Below are positions 10,458 through 18,423 of a stretch of DNA of 64,000 nt, in pieces. The notes under the pieces are model-generated. The model saw nothing but the letters and a program-made list of their open reading frames with translations. It ran no database searches and was not told the DNA's origin. The position numbers and the translations under genes are program-made. How positions within the stretch are numbered: the first letter of the stretch is position 1; each line of letters begins with the position of its first letter. Source of the DNA: JAGTVG01 sp963699805. GTDB taxonomy: Bacteria; Bacteroidota; Bacteroidia; Cytophagales; Cyclobacteriaceae. The stretch spans positions 1,068,037 through 1,132,036 of the forward strand of contig CAVOVH010000005.1 in assembly GCA_963699805.1 (NCBI GenBank). Direction: 5' to 3'.

Positions 10458-11140
10458 ATCAGCTTTCTGGGAACAGTGGCAATGAAATCTTTTAAATAAA
10501 ACGGTTCAAATGCTTCAAGGTTTTCAAACTCCTTTTTTTGATATTTTTCCTGCGCAAGATACCCGACCGCATTCGCCAAAGGATATATATTTTCAAGAAA
10601 TAGAGCATTGGGATGTTTTTGAAGGAGGGTCCTGGCTTTGGTCATGCCTTCTCCAAAAAAAATCACGGGATGCCGGTCCAGTTCTTTTGTAAAAGAATAT
10701 TCATTGATAATGATTGCCCGTGTCTCCTGTATGATTTTCAGATTTTTGTCCGCGATCAGGGTATATACTTCCATCCGGCGCGCATCCAGCATGGGGCACA
10801 GGTGATGACCTTTAGGATTGGTTTCATTCGCCATGAAACACATGGCTAGCAATGTGTTTACGGCAAGGAGTGGGATGTCCAGCGCGTAACAAATCCCCTT
10901 GGCGGTGGAGGTGCCGATGCGGAGTCCCGTGTACGAACCTGGACCCTTCGAAATGGCAACGGCTGAAAGATCCTTCATTTCTTTATTCACATGCTGAAAC
11001 AGATCCCGTATCATAGGGGCCAGAAATTTTGAGTGTGATTTATCCACATTTAATTCCTGACTTCCGATCAGATTTCCTTTTACATGCAATGCAACAGAGC
11101 AGGTTTTCGTGGCAGTCTCAATGCTCAGGATCAGGCTCAT
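10454..11140 (-). CDS. tsaB: tRNA threonylcarbamoyladenosine biosynthesis protein TsaB
   Basis: A 228-residue ASKHA-fold protein that works with TsaD and TsaE to place the threonylcarbamoyl group on A37 of ANN-decoding tRNAs. The N-terminus ILSIETATKTCSVAL and the motif GPGSYTGLRIGTSTAKG are diagnostic for TsaB. The DKSHSKFLAPMI segment corresponds to the usual helix before the core. Length is normal. It overlaps the DUF2480 gene by four bases, an arrangement that suggests co-expression. It sits 182 bases downstream of the kdsC-like gene, and that gap contains an 8-bp repeat tract, so it may be transcribed separately from the Kdo genes. Confidence 0.93.
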   Translation of the reverse strand: MSLILSIETATKTCSVALHVKGNLIGSQELNVDKSHSKFLAPMIRDLFQHVNKEMKDLSAVAISKGPGSYTGLRIGTSTAKGICYALDIPLLAVNTLLAMCFMANETNPKGHHLCPMLDARRMEVYTLIADKNLKIIQETRAIIINEYSFTKELDRHPVIFFGEGMTKARTLLQKHPNALFLENIYPLANAVGYLAQEKYQKKEFENLEAFEPFYLKDFIATVPRKLI

Positions 11141-11209
11141 GGGATTAAGTTTGGGATGCCATAGTAATCTCTCAAATCAAGGGGAGAATAAATGATCCAC
11201 GTGGAGAAT

Positions 11210-11241
11210 TTGTCACCAGGACACCAGGGAACAAGTGAACA
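11210..11241. repeat. Octamer tandem repeat tract
   Basis: Four degenerate 8-bp units in a row (TTGTCACC, AGGACACC, AGGGAACA, AGTGAACA) lie between tsaB and the kdsC-like gene. The 8-bp period and the GTGAAC/GTCACC wording recur in the gaps around kdnB. Confidence 0.5.
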
Positions 11242-11322
11242 GGAATACCGCCGCGAGGAATCTTGGTAGTTGAAAATGAAAAATATACCCACCTTATAAG
11301 TAATAAATTGCACGATTTGTCA

Positions 11323-11997
11323 TTAATATTTTAATTCCCGGATACTGGTCTTCACGCTGTTTCGTAGTTGCCAGTAATCGTAATAGATCCCTTTAAACTT
11401 CATCCGGTATTTTATGGTCTTTTCAAAAAGATCCAGGGTATTTAGCACTGTCTCAGAGATCTCACGCAGGGCATGATCACCTCCCGGATTTTTTGTCACA
11501 TAATCACAAAATTTCATTTTCTGGCAATACCTGGATAAGGATCGGGCTCCTTTATTCCGGACCAGGAATTTTGCCCCACATTCCACGGCGAGTGAAAGAT
11601 CATGAATATCATCAAATACAAACAATATTTCATCACGGTGAATGTTGTTCTCCTTTTCAAGGCCATCGAGAATATCTGCTTTATTTTTTACTTTCAAGTA
11701 TACCGAATGAAAATGTTCCCGTTCAGCCCATTGGATAGCCGTTTCATTCCGTTCACCGGTTACGATGGCGGTGATGGGATTCTGATTGTGCAGGAGGTAA
11801 TAGCCAAAACGCAGCATGTTTATACCCATGGAATCAATTTCACTGAAGGTACTTGGTGTCTGACCCTTTACACCGTTGTTGAATATGCCATCCCAGTCAA
11901 AAACCAGGGCCCGGACCTTTTTCAGTTTTTCTGCAAAGGTTACGGGATTCTCAATGACTTTTCCCTGGACGATCTTTCTGAATTCCTTAGGTATCAA
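11323..11997 (-). CDS. kdsC: KdsC-like HAD phosphatase (Kdo-8-phosphate phosphatase)
   Basis: A 224-residue HAD-superfamily phosphatase of the KdsC type, expected to remove phosphate from the C8 position of Kdo-8-phosphate. The nucleophile motif is FDWDG with Asp34 and Asp36, motif II lies near AIVTGERN, and the distal acid motif is FDDIHDLSL. The KdsC-like C-terminal tail reads YVTKNPGGDHALREI. It is more divergent than typical KdsC: FDD replaces the usual GDD and the VRDGLGIK-type segment is EIDSMGIN. It also has a 20-residue N-terminal extension. It starts five bases after the transaldolase–CBS gene and lies in a run with kdsA and kdsB, so a Kdo-related role is well supported, though its exact substrate might differ from Kdo-8-phosphate. 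Confidence 0.78.
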   Translation of the reverse strand: MIPKEFRKIVQGKVIENPVTFAEKLKKVRALVFDWDGIFNNGVKGQTPSTFSEIDSMGINMLRFGYYLLHNQNPITAIVTGERNETAIQWAEREHFHSVYLKVKNKADILDGLEKENNIHRDEILFVFDDIHDLSLAVECGAKFLVRNKGARSLSRYCQKMKFCDYVTKNPGGDHALREISETVLNTLDLFEKTIKYRMKFKGIYYDYWQLRNSVKTSIRELKY

Positions 11998-12002
11998 AAT
12001 AA

Positions 12003-13028
12003 TTATTGTAAACCGTTAAGCATCAATAAATCCTGGATGTCTATCATCCCTGTTGCTTTCCCATTTTCAGTGACGATAATGGTGTCAACCTGTGTTTCCC
12101 TGAACATGGCCGAGGCTTCATAGAGCAGGGCGCTTCCTTCGATGGTATAAGGCTTTTTAAGGTTGAGATCGGCCGCCTTTTTGTTGATGGCCGCACTTCC
12201 TTCTTTTTCAATCATCCTGCGCAGATCCCCATCGGTGAAAATTCCGATGGGTTCCTGTTTTTCATTGACGATGGTCACTGCCCCACAACCGCCTACGGTC
12301 ATCTTGACCAGGCAATCGTGTATGGATTCTTCTTTTGTGACCACCGGGTTTACCTGGGATACTACCTCATTCACCTTTTTGGTCATCAGGCGGGTATGCT
12401 CGAAAAATTCCCGGGTACCGAGCTCGGTAAAATGGTTTTCAGTCAATTGTTTCATTACTTTCCAGGGCACGGTCACGGTATGTGCGCCGGCGTTCAACGC
12501 ATTGCGTACATGTTCCACACTCCGTACTGAAGAAAACATGATCTTGGTCTGATACCCATAATAATTCACGGCATTGACACATTGTTCAACAAGACCCAGG
12601 GCGTCCTGCCCCTGATCCTGCAACCTGCCTACCAGGGGGCATACATAATCAGCGCCCGCCGCCATAGCCATATAGGCCTGCTGGAGGGTATATACCAGGT
12701 GAATATTAACCATAAAACCTTCGTCTTTCAATATTTTGCAGGCTTTTACACCTTCCATGGATATCGGGATCTTGAAAACGGTTCTGTCTTTGGCGAGACC
12801 GAGTGCATGTTGCCGTTTGGCCTCCGCCACGATCTCATCAGCAGTGCTTCCAAGGGCTTCTATCTGAAGAATGGGGACCATCCTTGAAAGTTCCAGCACA
12901 GTCCCATCGATGTCGGTGATCCCATGCCGGTGCATGAATGTAGGGGTGGTCGTTAAACCTGTTAAAAATCCAAGTTGAAATGCATCTTTGATCTCTTTGA
13001 TATCCGCTGAATCAAGGTATAGTTCCAT
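12003..13028 (-). CDS. Transaldolase/FSA-like domain fused to a KdsD-type CBS pair
   Basis: A 341-residue protein with two parts. Residues 1-215 form a small transaldolase or fructose-6-phosphate aldolase (FSA/TalC) barrel, with YLDSAD at the N-terminus and the Schiff-base lysine Lys86 in VFKIPISMEG. Residues 225-338 are two CBS domains, the first with GIFTDGDLRR (262-271), the wording seen in the CBS tail of arabinose-5-phosphate isomerase KdsD. Several catalytic positions differ from E. coli FSA: Asn28 is Thr28, Thr109 is His110 and Tyr131 is Leu132. No KdsD sugar-isomerase (SIS) domain is encoded nearby. It lies between kdsA and kdsC with short gaps, so a role in supplying or sensing the pentose phosphate precursor is possible but unproven. 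Confidence 0.88.
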   Translation of the reverse strand: MELYLDSADIKEIKDAFQLGFLTGLTTTPTFMHRHGITDIDGTVLELSRMVPILQIEALGSTADEIVAEAKRQHALGLAKDRTVFKIPISMEGVKACKILKDEGFMVNIHLVYTLQQAYMAMAAGADYVCPLVGRLQDQGQDALGLVEQCVNAVNYYGYQTKIMFSSVRSVEHVRNALNAGAHTVTVPWKVMKQLTENHFTELGTREFFEHTRLMTKKVNEVVSQVNPVVTKEESIHDCLVKMTVGGCGAVTIVNEKQEPIGIFTDGDLRRMIEKEGSAAINKKAADLNLKKPYTIEGSALLYEASAMFRETQVDTIIVTENGKATGMIDIQDLLMLNGLQ

Positions 13029-13051
13029 GAGTTTGTAATGTATTTAAATTC

Positions 13052-13894
13052 TTAATGATTCTTTTTTCCGTATTTTAGGTTTACCTGGTGAATTTCCATC
13101 AAGGGTTTGAGGAATTCCTCCAATTCGTTAATGTCATATTGACTGGCTGCATCACATAAAGCTTCGGAAGGGCAGGGATGGGCTTCAATAAAGATACCAT
13201 CCACACCTGCCGCCACGCCGGCCCGGGCAAGGACATTCAAATATTGCCGGGCACCTCCGCTTGGATCGGCACTGGGAATTCCGTATTTACGGATGGAATG
13301 GGTGATGTCGAAAATGACCGGATAACCCGTTTCGTTCAAATGATAAAAACTTCTCGGATCCACCACCAGGTCGTTGTAGCCGAAGGTATATCCTCTTTCT
13401 GTCAGCAGGATCTTATGATTGCCGGTCGATTCCACTTTTCTGACCGGTTTGATCATGTTTTCAGGGGCAAGGAACTGTCCATGTTTAAGATTGACGACCC
13501 TTCCCGACTGGGCAGCCGTCACCACCAATGTGGTTTGCATACAGAGGTAGGCTGGTATCTGAATGATATCCAGTACTTCGGCCGCTGCCTTAACCTGATC
13601 GGGATAATGGACATCAGAAAGAACCGGCAGACCGAATGTTTTTTTTATTTTTTCGAGCATCCGTAATCCCTCCTCCAGTCCCGGACCCTGATAATATTTA
13701 ACATCCGAACGGTTATCTTTCAGAAAGGATGATTTATAAATAAGGGGGAGATGGAGCCTCTCGGCCATTTTCGTTAATTTTTCGGCAGTTTCCATCATCA
13801 CCGATTCCTGCTCGATGACGCAGGGTCCCGAGATCAGAAAAAGGGACTCAGAACCACACGATATATTGCCGATCTTTATTATCTTTTCACTCAT
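13052..13894 (-). CDS. kdsA: 3-deoxy-8-phosphooctulonate synthase, divergent KdsA
   Basis: A 280-residue KdsA homologue, which condenses phosphoenolpyruvate with arabinose-5-phosphate to give Kdo-8-phosphate. The start SGPCVIEQES has Cys25 where E. coli has Asn26, so it belongs to the metal-dependent class. GPGLEEGL, GQFLAPENM, TFGYNDLVVD and IFIEAHPCPSEA are all typical. The A5P-binding motif KANRSS is KDNRSD (59-64), and the RQTDL segment is MQTTL (119-123), so the position of E. coli Arg120 is Met119. These changes could alter the aldose it accepts. The first codons overlap kdsB by eight bases (13887-13894), and the transaldolase–CBS gene follows after 23 bases. Confidence 0.9.
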   Translation of the reverse strand: MSEKIIKIGNISCGSESLFLISGPCVIEQESVMMETAEKLTKMAERLHLPLIYKSSFLKDNRSDVKYYQGPGLEEGLRMLEKIKKTFGLPVLSDVHYPDQVKAAAEVLDIIQIPAYLCMQTTLVVTAAQSGRVVNLKHGQFLAPENMIKPVRKVESTGNHKILLTERGYTFGYNDLVVDPRSFYHLNETGYPVIFDITHSIRKYGIPSADPSGGARQYLNVLARAGVAAGVDGIFIEAHPCPSEALCDAASQYDINELEEFLKPLMEIHQVNLKYGKKNH

Positions 13895-14654
13895 TGTTTA
13901 AAGGGGTGTTTTTGATGTAAGAACGAATTTTCTCCAGGTCTTCAGGGGTATCCACACACATACTCACCTTGTCGGTTATACCCACTTTGATGGCATATCC
14001 GTTTTCGATCCATCGGTTCTGCTCAAGTCCTTCTGTGGATTCGAGTATGGACCGGGGAAGATTGGCATAAATCTCCAGGGCTTCGGCGGTATATCCATAA
14101 AGTCCCACATGTTTATAAAAGGTATGTTGCTGATGCCATTTTTCCCTGGGAGTACCCTTGATATACGGAATAACAGACCGGCTGAAATACAAAGCATTAT
14201 AATGCTTGTCAAATACGACAAACACTTCACTCTCGTTATTCAGATCTTCTGGATCGAGTACGGGGTATACCAGGGTGGCCATCATGATATATTCGTCTGT
14301 AAAACATTCCTGTAAGGTTGTGAGCTGTTCCGGATCAAGTAAAGGTTCATCTCCCTGGATATTGATAATTACCTCATAATTAACATGGTTTGTTCTGGAG
14401 ATAATTTTTAATGCTTCGAGGCAACGATTGGTGCCGGTTGGATGTTGATCGGAAGTCATCACCACCCGGCCTCCAAAAGAACGGACTGCATCATATACCC
14501 TTTTGTCATCCGTGGCCACATAAACGTCTTCCATAGCCTGGCTGGCTTTTTCATAGACATGCTGTATCATGGGCTTTCCACCAATATCGACCAGCGGTTT
14601 TCCTTCCAGACGGGTTGACCCAAAGCGGGCCGGTATGATTCCGAGAAACTTCAT
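13887..14654 (-). CDS. kdsB: CMP-Kdo (probably CMP-Kdo8N) synthetase KdsB
   Basis: A cytidylyltransferase of 255 residues that activates Kdo or a Kdo derivative with CTP. The start IIPARFGSTRLEGKPL is the nucleotide-binding signature. VATDDKRVYDA, GTNRCLEAL, INIQGDEPLLDP and CVDTPEDLEKI follow in the usual order. I chose the Met at 14654 because family members begin within a few residues of IPARF; an upstream Met at 14684 would add ten unconserved residues. It heads the minus-strand Kdo operon and lies 169 bases from the divergent kdnA start. In S. oneidensis the kdnA-kdnB cluster also includes a CMP-Kdo synthetase gene, so Kdo8N may be the preferred substrate here; that is inference. Confidence 0.93.
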   Translation of the reverse strand: MKFLGIIPARFGSTRLEGKPLVDIGGKPMIQHVYEKASQAMEDVYVATDDKRVYDAVRSFGGRVVMTSDQHPTGTNRCLEALKIISRTNHVNYEVIINIQGDEPLLDPEQLTTLQECFTDEYIMMATLVYPVLDPEDLNNESEVFVVFDKHYNALYFSRSVIPYIKGTPREKWHQQHTFYKHVGLYGYTAEALEIYANLPRSILESTEGLEQNRWIENGYAIKVGITDKVSMCVDTPEDLEKIRSYIKNTPLNNE

Positions 14655-14823
14655 GCAGTGAAAATCAGGAGTGCAAATTAACAAAAATGTTCTGTCATAT
14701 TGGCCTTATTTAGGGATAAAAAAAGGATGTCAATGATTTTATTAGTAATATTGTGGCGTCCTGTCAACCGGTCATTTGCATCGGTTCAGAACATCTTTGA
14801 TATAACCAAAAAACTTTAATAAT

Positions 14824-16017
14824 ATGCCTGGAATGGAAGTTTTCGGCGTTGAAGAGCGCAAGGAGGTCATGGATGTATTGGAAACCGGAGCCCTGTTCCG
14901 GTATGGTCATGAAGACCTTCGAAAAGGAAGGTGGAAGGCAAAGGAGTTTGAGGATGAAGTGCGTAAGTTTACCGGTGCCTCCTTCGCACATGCTGTTACA
15001 AGCGGGTCCACGGCAGTAGCCGCCATGATGGCCGCCACCGGGATTGGTCATGGGCATGAAGTGGTGGTCCCTCCATTCACTTTTGTGGCACCTGTGGAAG
15101 GTGTTTTCCTGGGAGGAGCTCTGCCTCTTTTCGGAGAGATAGATGAGACCCTTTGTTTAAGTCCGGAAGGGATTGAGAATGCCCTTACGCCCAATACGAA
15201 AGCTGTATTGCTTGTACATATGTGCGGAGCAGCGGCTGACCTGGAAGGAATATTAAAAGTATGCGAAAAGCATGATCTGACCTTGCTGGAAGATTGCGGA
15301 CAGGCTATGGGAGCATTTTATAAAGGTAAATCGGTTGGACTTTATGGAAAAGCGGGTTCCTTTTCTTTCGATTATTTTAAGATTGCCACCTGTGGGGAAG
15401 GTGGAGTCACCATAACGGATGATCTGGATATCTACAACAAAATAGACCAGGTCTCTGACCATGGACATACACATATCGGGAATAACCGGGGAATGGAAGA
15501 TCATCATCTTTTAGGATTTAATTTCCGCATCAATGAACTGAGTGCTGCCATTGGTTTGGCCCAGATGAGAAAGTTACCGGGGATCATAAAGGCAAACAAA
15601 AAAAATAAAAAATACCTGAAAGACCGACTGAAAGAAATCAAAGATCTTACTTTCCGGAATCTTCCGGATGTAGACGGTGATTCGGCCACCTTTCTGAATT
15701 TCTTTTTCCCTTCCAGAGAGGTCGCCAGAAGGGCCTTTGATCAATTTGCAAAGGACCAGGTGGGAGGCGTCACCTACTGGTATACCAATATGTACCATTA
15801 CATCAATCAATGGGATCATATTAAAAAGATGAGTTTTCCTGCTCCTCTTTCAATTCATGTACTGGGAGCACCACAGGATTATCATCAGATCGAATTACCC
15901 CACTCCGAGGATGTGATGAGCCGTATGGGATCGATCGGCATCCGGTGCACCTGGTCGGAACAGGAACTGGAACAACTGGCCGACAAGCTGATCAAATCAA
16001 TAAAAAAGGCACTTTAA
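14824..16017 (+). CDS. kdnA: Kdo8N aminotransferase KdnA (DegT/DnrJ/EryC1 fold)
   Basis: A 397-residue PLP aminotransferase. It matches KdnA of Shewanella oneidensis along its length as I remember that sequence: a start of MPGMEVFG, an early FRY..LR.GRWK block, PPFTFVAPVE, EIDETLCLSPEGIE, VHMCG, and GFNFRINELSAAIGLAQMRK. The PLP lysine is Lys186 in DYFKIATCGEGG, and SDHGHTHIG follows. KdnA transfers an amino group from glutamate to 8-oxo-Kdo, giving 8-amino-3,8-dideoxy-octulosonate. It is divergent from kdsB and followed by kdnB, as expected for this pathway. Ordinary sugar aminotransferases of the ArnB/PseC type lack these shared segments, so I prefer the specific name. Confidence 0.9.
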   Translation: MPGMEVFGVEERKEVMDVLETGALFRYGHEDLRKGRWKAKEFEDEVRKFTGASFAHAVTSGSTAVAAMMAATGIGHGHEVVVPPFTFVAPVEGVFLGGALPLFGEIDETLCLSPEGIENALTPNTKAVLLVHMCGAAADLEGILKVCEKHDLTLLEDCGQAMGAFYKGKSVGLYGKAGSFSFDYFKIATCGEGGVTITDDLDIYNKIDQVSDHGHTHIGNNRGMEDHHLLGFNFRINELSAAIGLAQMRKLPGIIKANKKNKKYLKDRLKEIKDLTFRNLPDVDGDSATFLNFFFPSREVARRAFDQFAKDQVGGVTYWYTNMYHYINQWDHIKKMSFPAPLSIHVLGAPQDYHQIELPHSEDVMSRMGSIGIRCTWSEQELEQLADKLIKSIKKAL

Positions 16018-16039
16018 AAGGGGAGCCGTGAAGACCTGG

Positions 16040-16103
16040 AGACGTGGAGAAGCGGAGAAGCGGAGATGGGGAGATGGGGAGATGGGGAGACGTGGAGATG
16101 GGG
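16040..16103. repeat. Octamer tandem repeat tract, AGANNNGG
   Basis: Eight 8-bp units in a row fit AGANNNGG: AGACGTGG, AGAAGCGG twice, AGATGGGG three times, AGACGTGG, AGATGGGG. It lies just after the kdnA stop codon. The same consensus recurs at 17354-17377, on the other side of kdnB. Confidence 0.8.
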
Positions 16104-16191
16104 AGCGCGGTGTTTACTCAATCACAAGGGAATAGTTACCTTAAACAAAGAAATTTCCACAGGCAGTATTTTCAATTAAAACAATAACAAT

Positions 16192-16231
16192 ACATCACCA
16201 GATCACCACATCACCACATCACTAAATCATC
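16192..16231. repeat. Octamer tandem repeat tract, ANATCACC
   Basis: Five 8-bp units (ACATCACC, AGATCACC, ACATCACC, ACATCACT, AAATCATC) end 13 bases before the kdnB start. The unit differs from the AGANNNGG tract upstream but has the same period. It occupies the place where a leader or ribosome-binding region of kdnB would lie. Confidence 0.75.
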
Positions 16232-16244
16232 AAATAAATCATAT

Positions 16245-17324
16245 ATGTACAAGAATTTTAAAAATATTGAAAAGGTCGTTTACGGAAGGGGATCGTTTGA
16301 TCAGCTCGATTCCATTTTGAATGAAAAACGATTGGAAAACGACCAATTCATGGTCTTTATTGTGGATGAATATTTCAAGGGGAAAGACCTGGAGAAGCGG
16401 ATCCCGCTGAAACAGGAAGACTTGATATTTTTTGAAAATGTGGATGAGCATGAACCCACCACTTGGCAAGTCGACAGGATCCGGGATGCCGTCAAGGAAG
16501 ATAAAGGCCTCCCTTCCGGTGTAGTTGGGATCGGGGGAGGGAGCATTATGGACATAGCCAAAGCCTTATCCCTGATGATGACCAATGAGGGTTCTTCTTC
16601 CTTATACCAGGGATTGAATCTGGTCAGGAAATCGGGCGTATATCATCTGGGCATTCCCACGACTTCCGGTACTGGAGCAGAATGTTCCATGACTGCCGTG
16701 TTGACTGGACCTGAAAAAAAACTGGGGCTGAAATGTGACTGGACAGTTTTTAATCAGGTGATCCTGGATCCGGAACTGACGGCCACCGTTCCAAGCAATC
16801 AATGGTTCTACACCGGTATGGATTGTTTTATTCATTGCATCGAATCGGAAAGCGGAATCTTCTATAATGAATTTTCAAGGGCATACGGGGACCAGGCCTT
16901 AAAACTATGCCGGGAAGTTTTCACCGGTGGGAACAGCGGACAAAATCCGGAAAATAATGAAAAACTGATGATCGCCAGCCTGTTTGGAGGCCTCAGCCTC
17001 ACCTATTCTGAAGTAGGAGCCTGTCATGCTTTTTCTTACGGTTTATCCTTTGTTTTCGGAATGCGGCATGGATATGCCAATTGCATAGCTTTCAATCACC
17101 TGAAGGAGTTTTACGGAGATGCGGTGGATGAATTCAAGGAAATGGTAAAATATCACAAGATAGATTTACCTCAACAGCTTTCAAAAGACTGGACAGAAGA
17201 AGAAATCGTCAAGATGGCGGATGTCGCCTACAAACTTCCCCACATGTGGACCCATGCATTGGGACATGACTGGGAGAAAAAGCTCACACGGAAGGACATC
17301 ATGGATATTTACAGAAGAATGTAA
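16245..17324 (+). CDS. kdnB: Kdo 8-oxidase KdnB (iron-type alcohol dehydrogenase fold)
   Basis: A 359-residue protein of the group III, metal-dependent alcohol dehydrogenase fold. The nucleotide-site glycine stretch is GVVGIGGGSIMDIAKAL, followed by GIPTTSGTGAECSM. The metal ligands fit Asp193 and His197 in GMDCFIHC, His261 in GACHAFSYG and His275 in GMRHGYANC. In Shewanella KdnB oxidises the C8 alcohol of Kdo to an aldehyde, with a metal and oxygen reported instead of NAD(P). The family alone would allow other alcohols, but its place 227 bases after kdnA and beside kdsABC makes KdnB the best call. Octamer repeat tracts lie on both sides of the gene. Confidence 0.88.
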   Translation: MYKNFKNIEKVVYGRGSFDQLDSILNEKRLENDQFMVFIVDEYFKGKDLEKRIPLKQEDLIFFENVDEHEPTTWQVDRIRDAVKEDKGLPSGVVGIGGGSIMDIAKALSLMMTNEGSSSLYQGLNLVRKSGVYHLGIPTTSGTGAECSMTAVLTGPEKKLGLKCDWTVFNQVILDPELTATVPSNQWFYTGMDCFIHCIESESGIFYNEFSRAYGDQALKLCREVFTGGNSGQNPENNEKLMIASLFGGLSLTYSEVGACHAFSYGLSFVFGMRHGYANCIAFNHLKEFYGDAVDEFKEMVKYHKIDLPQQLSKDWTEEEIVKMADVAYKLPHMWTHALGHDWEKKLTRKDIMDIYRRM

Positions 17325-17326
17325 TC

Positions 17327-17385
17327 TGGTTCACTTGTTCACTGGTTCACTCGAGACGCAGAGAAGAGGAGATGAGGAGACGCGG
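17327..17385. repeat. Octamer tandem repeat tracts after kdnB
   Basis: Two tracts nearly join. TGGTTCAC, TTGTTCAC, TGGTTCAC run from 17327 to 17350. Then AGACGCAG, AGAAGAGG, AGATGAGG, AGACGCGG and a last degenerate unit run from 17354 to 17385. The second tract fits the AGANNNGG family found before kdnB. Confidence 0.75.
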
Positions 17386-17616
17386 AGACGACTCTGTCTC
17401 GTCCTAAAATTAGATTATGCCCAAAGGCATCCCTGAGGGACAGGTTTAACAATGAGCCAACGGTTGAACGGAAAAGCCAATGATCCGGTGAACTTTCTAA
17501 TCAGAACATTCCTCTTCCTCATACAAAGATGGTGCGGATGTTGTGTGTTGGGCTATGTGTAGGCTCATCCCCGCTTTTTTCCTTTTAACCAGATATCATA
17601 ACATACAATCAACTCC

Positions 17617-18420
17617 CTAAAATAGTTGTATCAATTTTTCCATGATCACAATCAGCAGAATAAAGCTGAAAATGACTGAAATGGTACGCGAGGATAATTG
17701 ATGACTTAATTTTACACCGGCTGGAGATCCAAAAATAACACCAAGACTCATGGGAATGGCGACCGGGAAAAAGATATACCCCTCCTGGAAATGCGAAAAA
17801 GACTTTATGGGTACCTCCAGTAAATTCAGGATTGTAAGTGTAAAGGAGATCGCAAAGATCATGAAAAGGGAGATGGATTTGGCTTTTTTTATATCCATGC
17901 CATTTTTAAAGGACAGGATGGGGATCAGGATCCCTCCCCCTCCGAGTCCGGTAAGTGCGGATAAACTTCCTGAGATCATACCAGAGCCTGCCAGCATTTT
18001 TTTCGAGAAATAGGAGCGGTTTTCTTTTTTTGTTTTTTTAACATGGTAGCTGATCAATATGTAAAATAAAAAACCGATCAACAGGATACTGAAAATTTGA
18101 AATGAGTACCAGGGTTTGACAACTACGGACTTTAACAGAATAATAGACATCAGGGAACCCGGAATGGATACCCAGAAAGACTCCTTCCAGTAGACATCCT
18201 GATAAAAATAGTTGGTGATATTGGCAGAAAGACTGGCAAGGGCCATTCCAAAAAAGGAATTGGCAATGGTATACTGCGCAATAACATCCTGTGTGATCTC
18301 AAAATGCCTTAAGGCATAGGGAAGGATAAAAACATAAATGATCCCGCTGCCAATTCCCAGAAGACCCGTGAGGATCCCGCCGGCAAATCCAATGATAATC
18401 AATATAGAATAAAGCCACAT
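17617..18420 (-). CDS. TauE/SafE-family sulfite/sulfonate exporter-like permease
   Basis: A 267-residue inner membrane protein of the TauE/SafE (DUF81) family. About eight hydrophobic segments fall into two halves. Each half carries the family glycine motif: GFAGGILTGLLGIGSGIIYV near the N-terminus and LSALTGLGGGGILIPIL in the middle. Members export or import sulfite, sulfoacetate or other small organic anions; no substrate can be assigned here. It begins three bases after the S41 protease stop codon and is probably the last gene of the rpmH–rnpA–protease run. It converges with kdnB across a repeat-containing gap. Confidence 0.88.
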   Translation of the reverse strand: MWLYSILIIIGFAGGILTGLLGIGSGIIYVFILPYALRHFEITQDVIAQYTIANSFFGMALASLSANITNYFYQDVYWKESFWVSIPGSLMSIILLKSVVVKPWYSFQIFSILLIGFLFYILISYHVKKTKKENRSYFSKKMLAGSGMISGSLSALTGLGGGGILIPILSFKNGMDIKKAKSISLFMIFAISFTLTILNLLEVPIKSFSHFQEGYIFFPVAIPMSLGVIFGSPAGVKLSHQLSSRTISVIFSFILLIVIMEKLIQLF

Positions 18421-18423
18421 GAA

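Noticed and set aside
14824..17324. ArnB/PseC-type aminotransferase and a generic alcohol dehydrogenase instead of KdnA/KdnB
   Set aside because: The specific KdnA segments and the position beside kdsB, kdsA and kdsC fit the Kdo8N pathway better.
16040..17385. Octamer tracts as a CRISPR array
   Set aside because: Units are contiguous without spacers, are only 8 bases long, and no cas genes are near.
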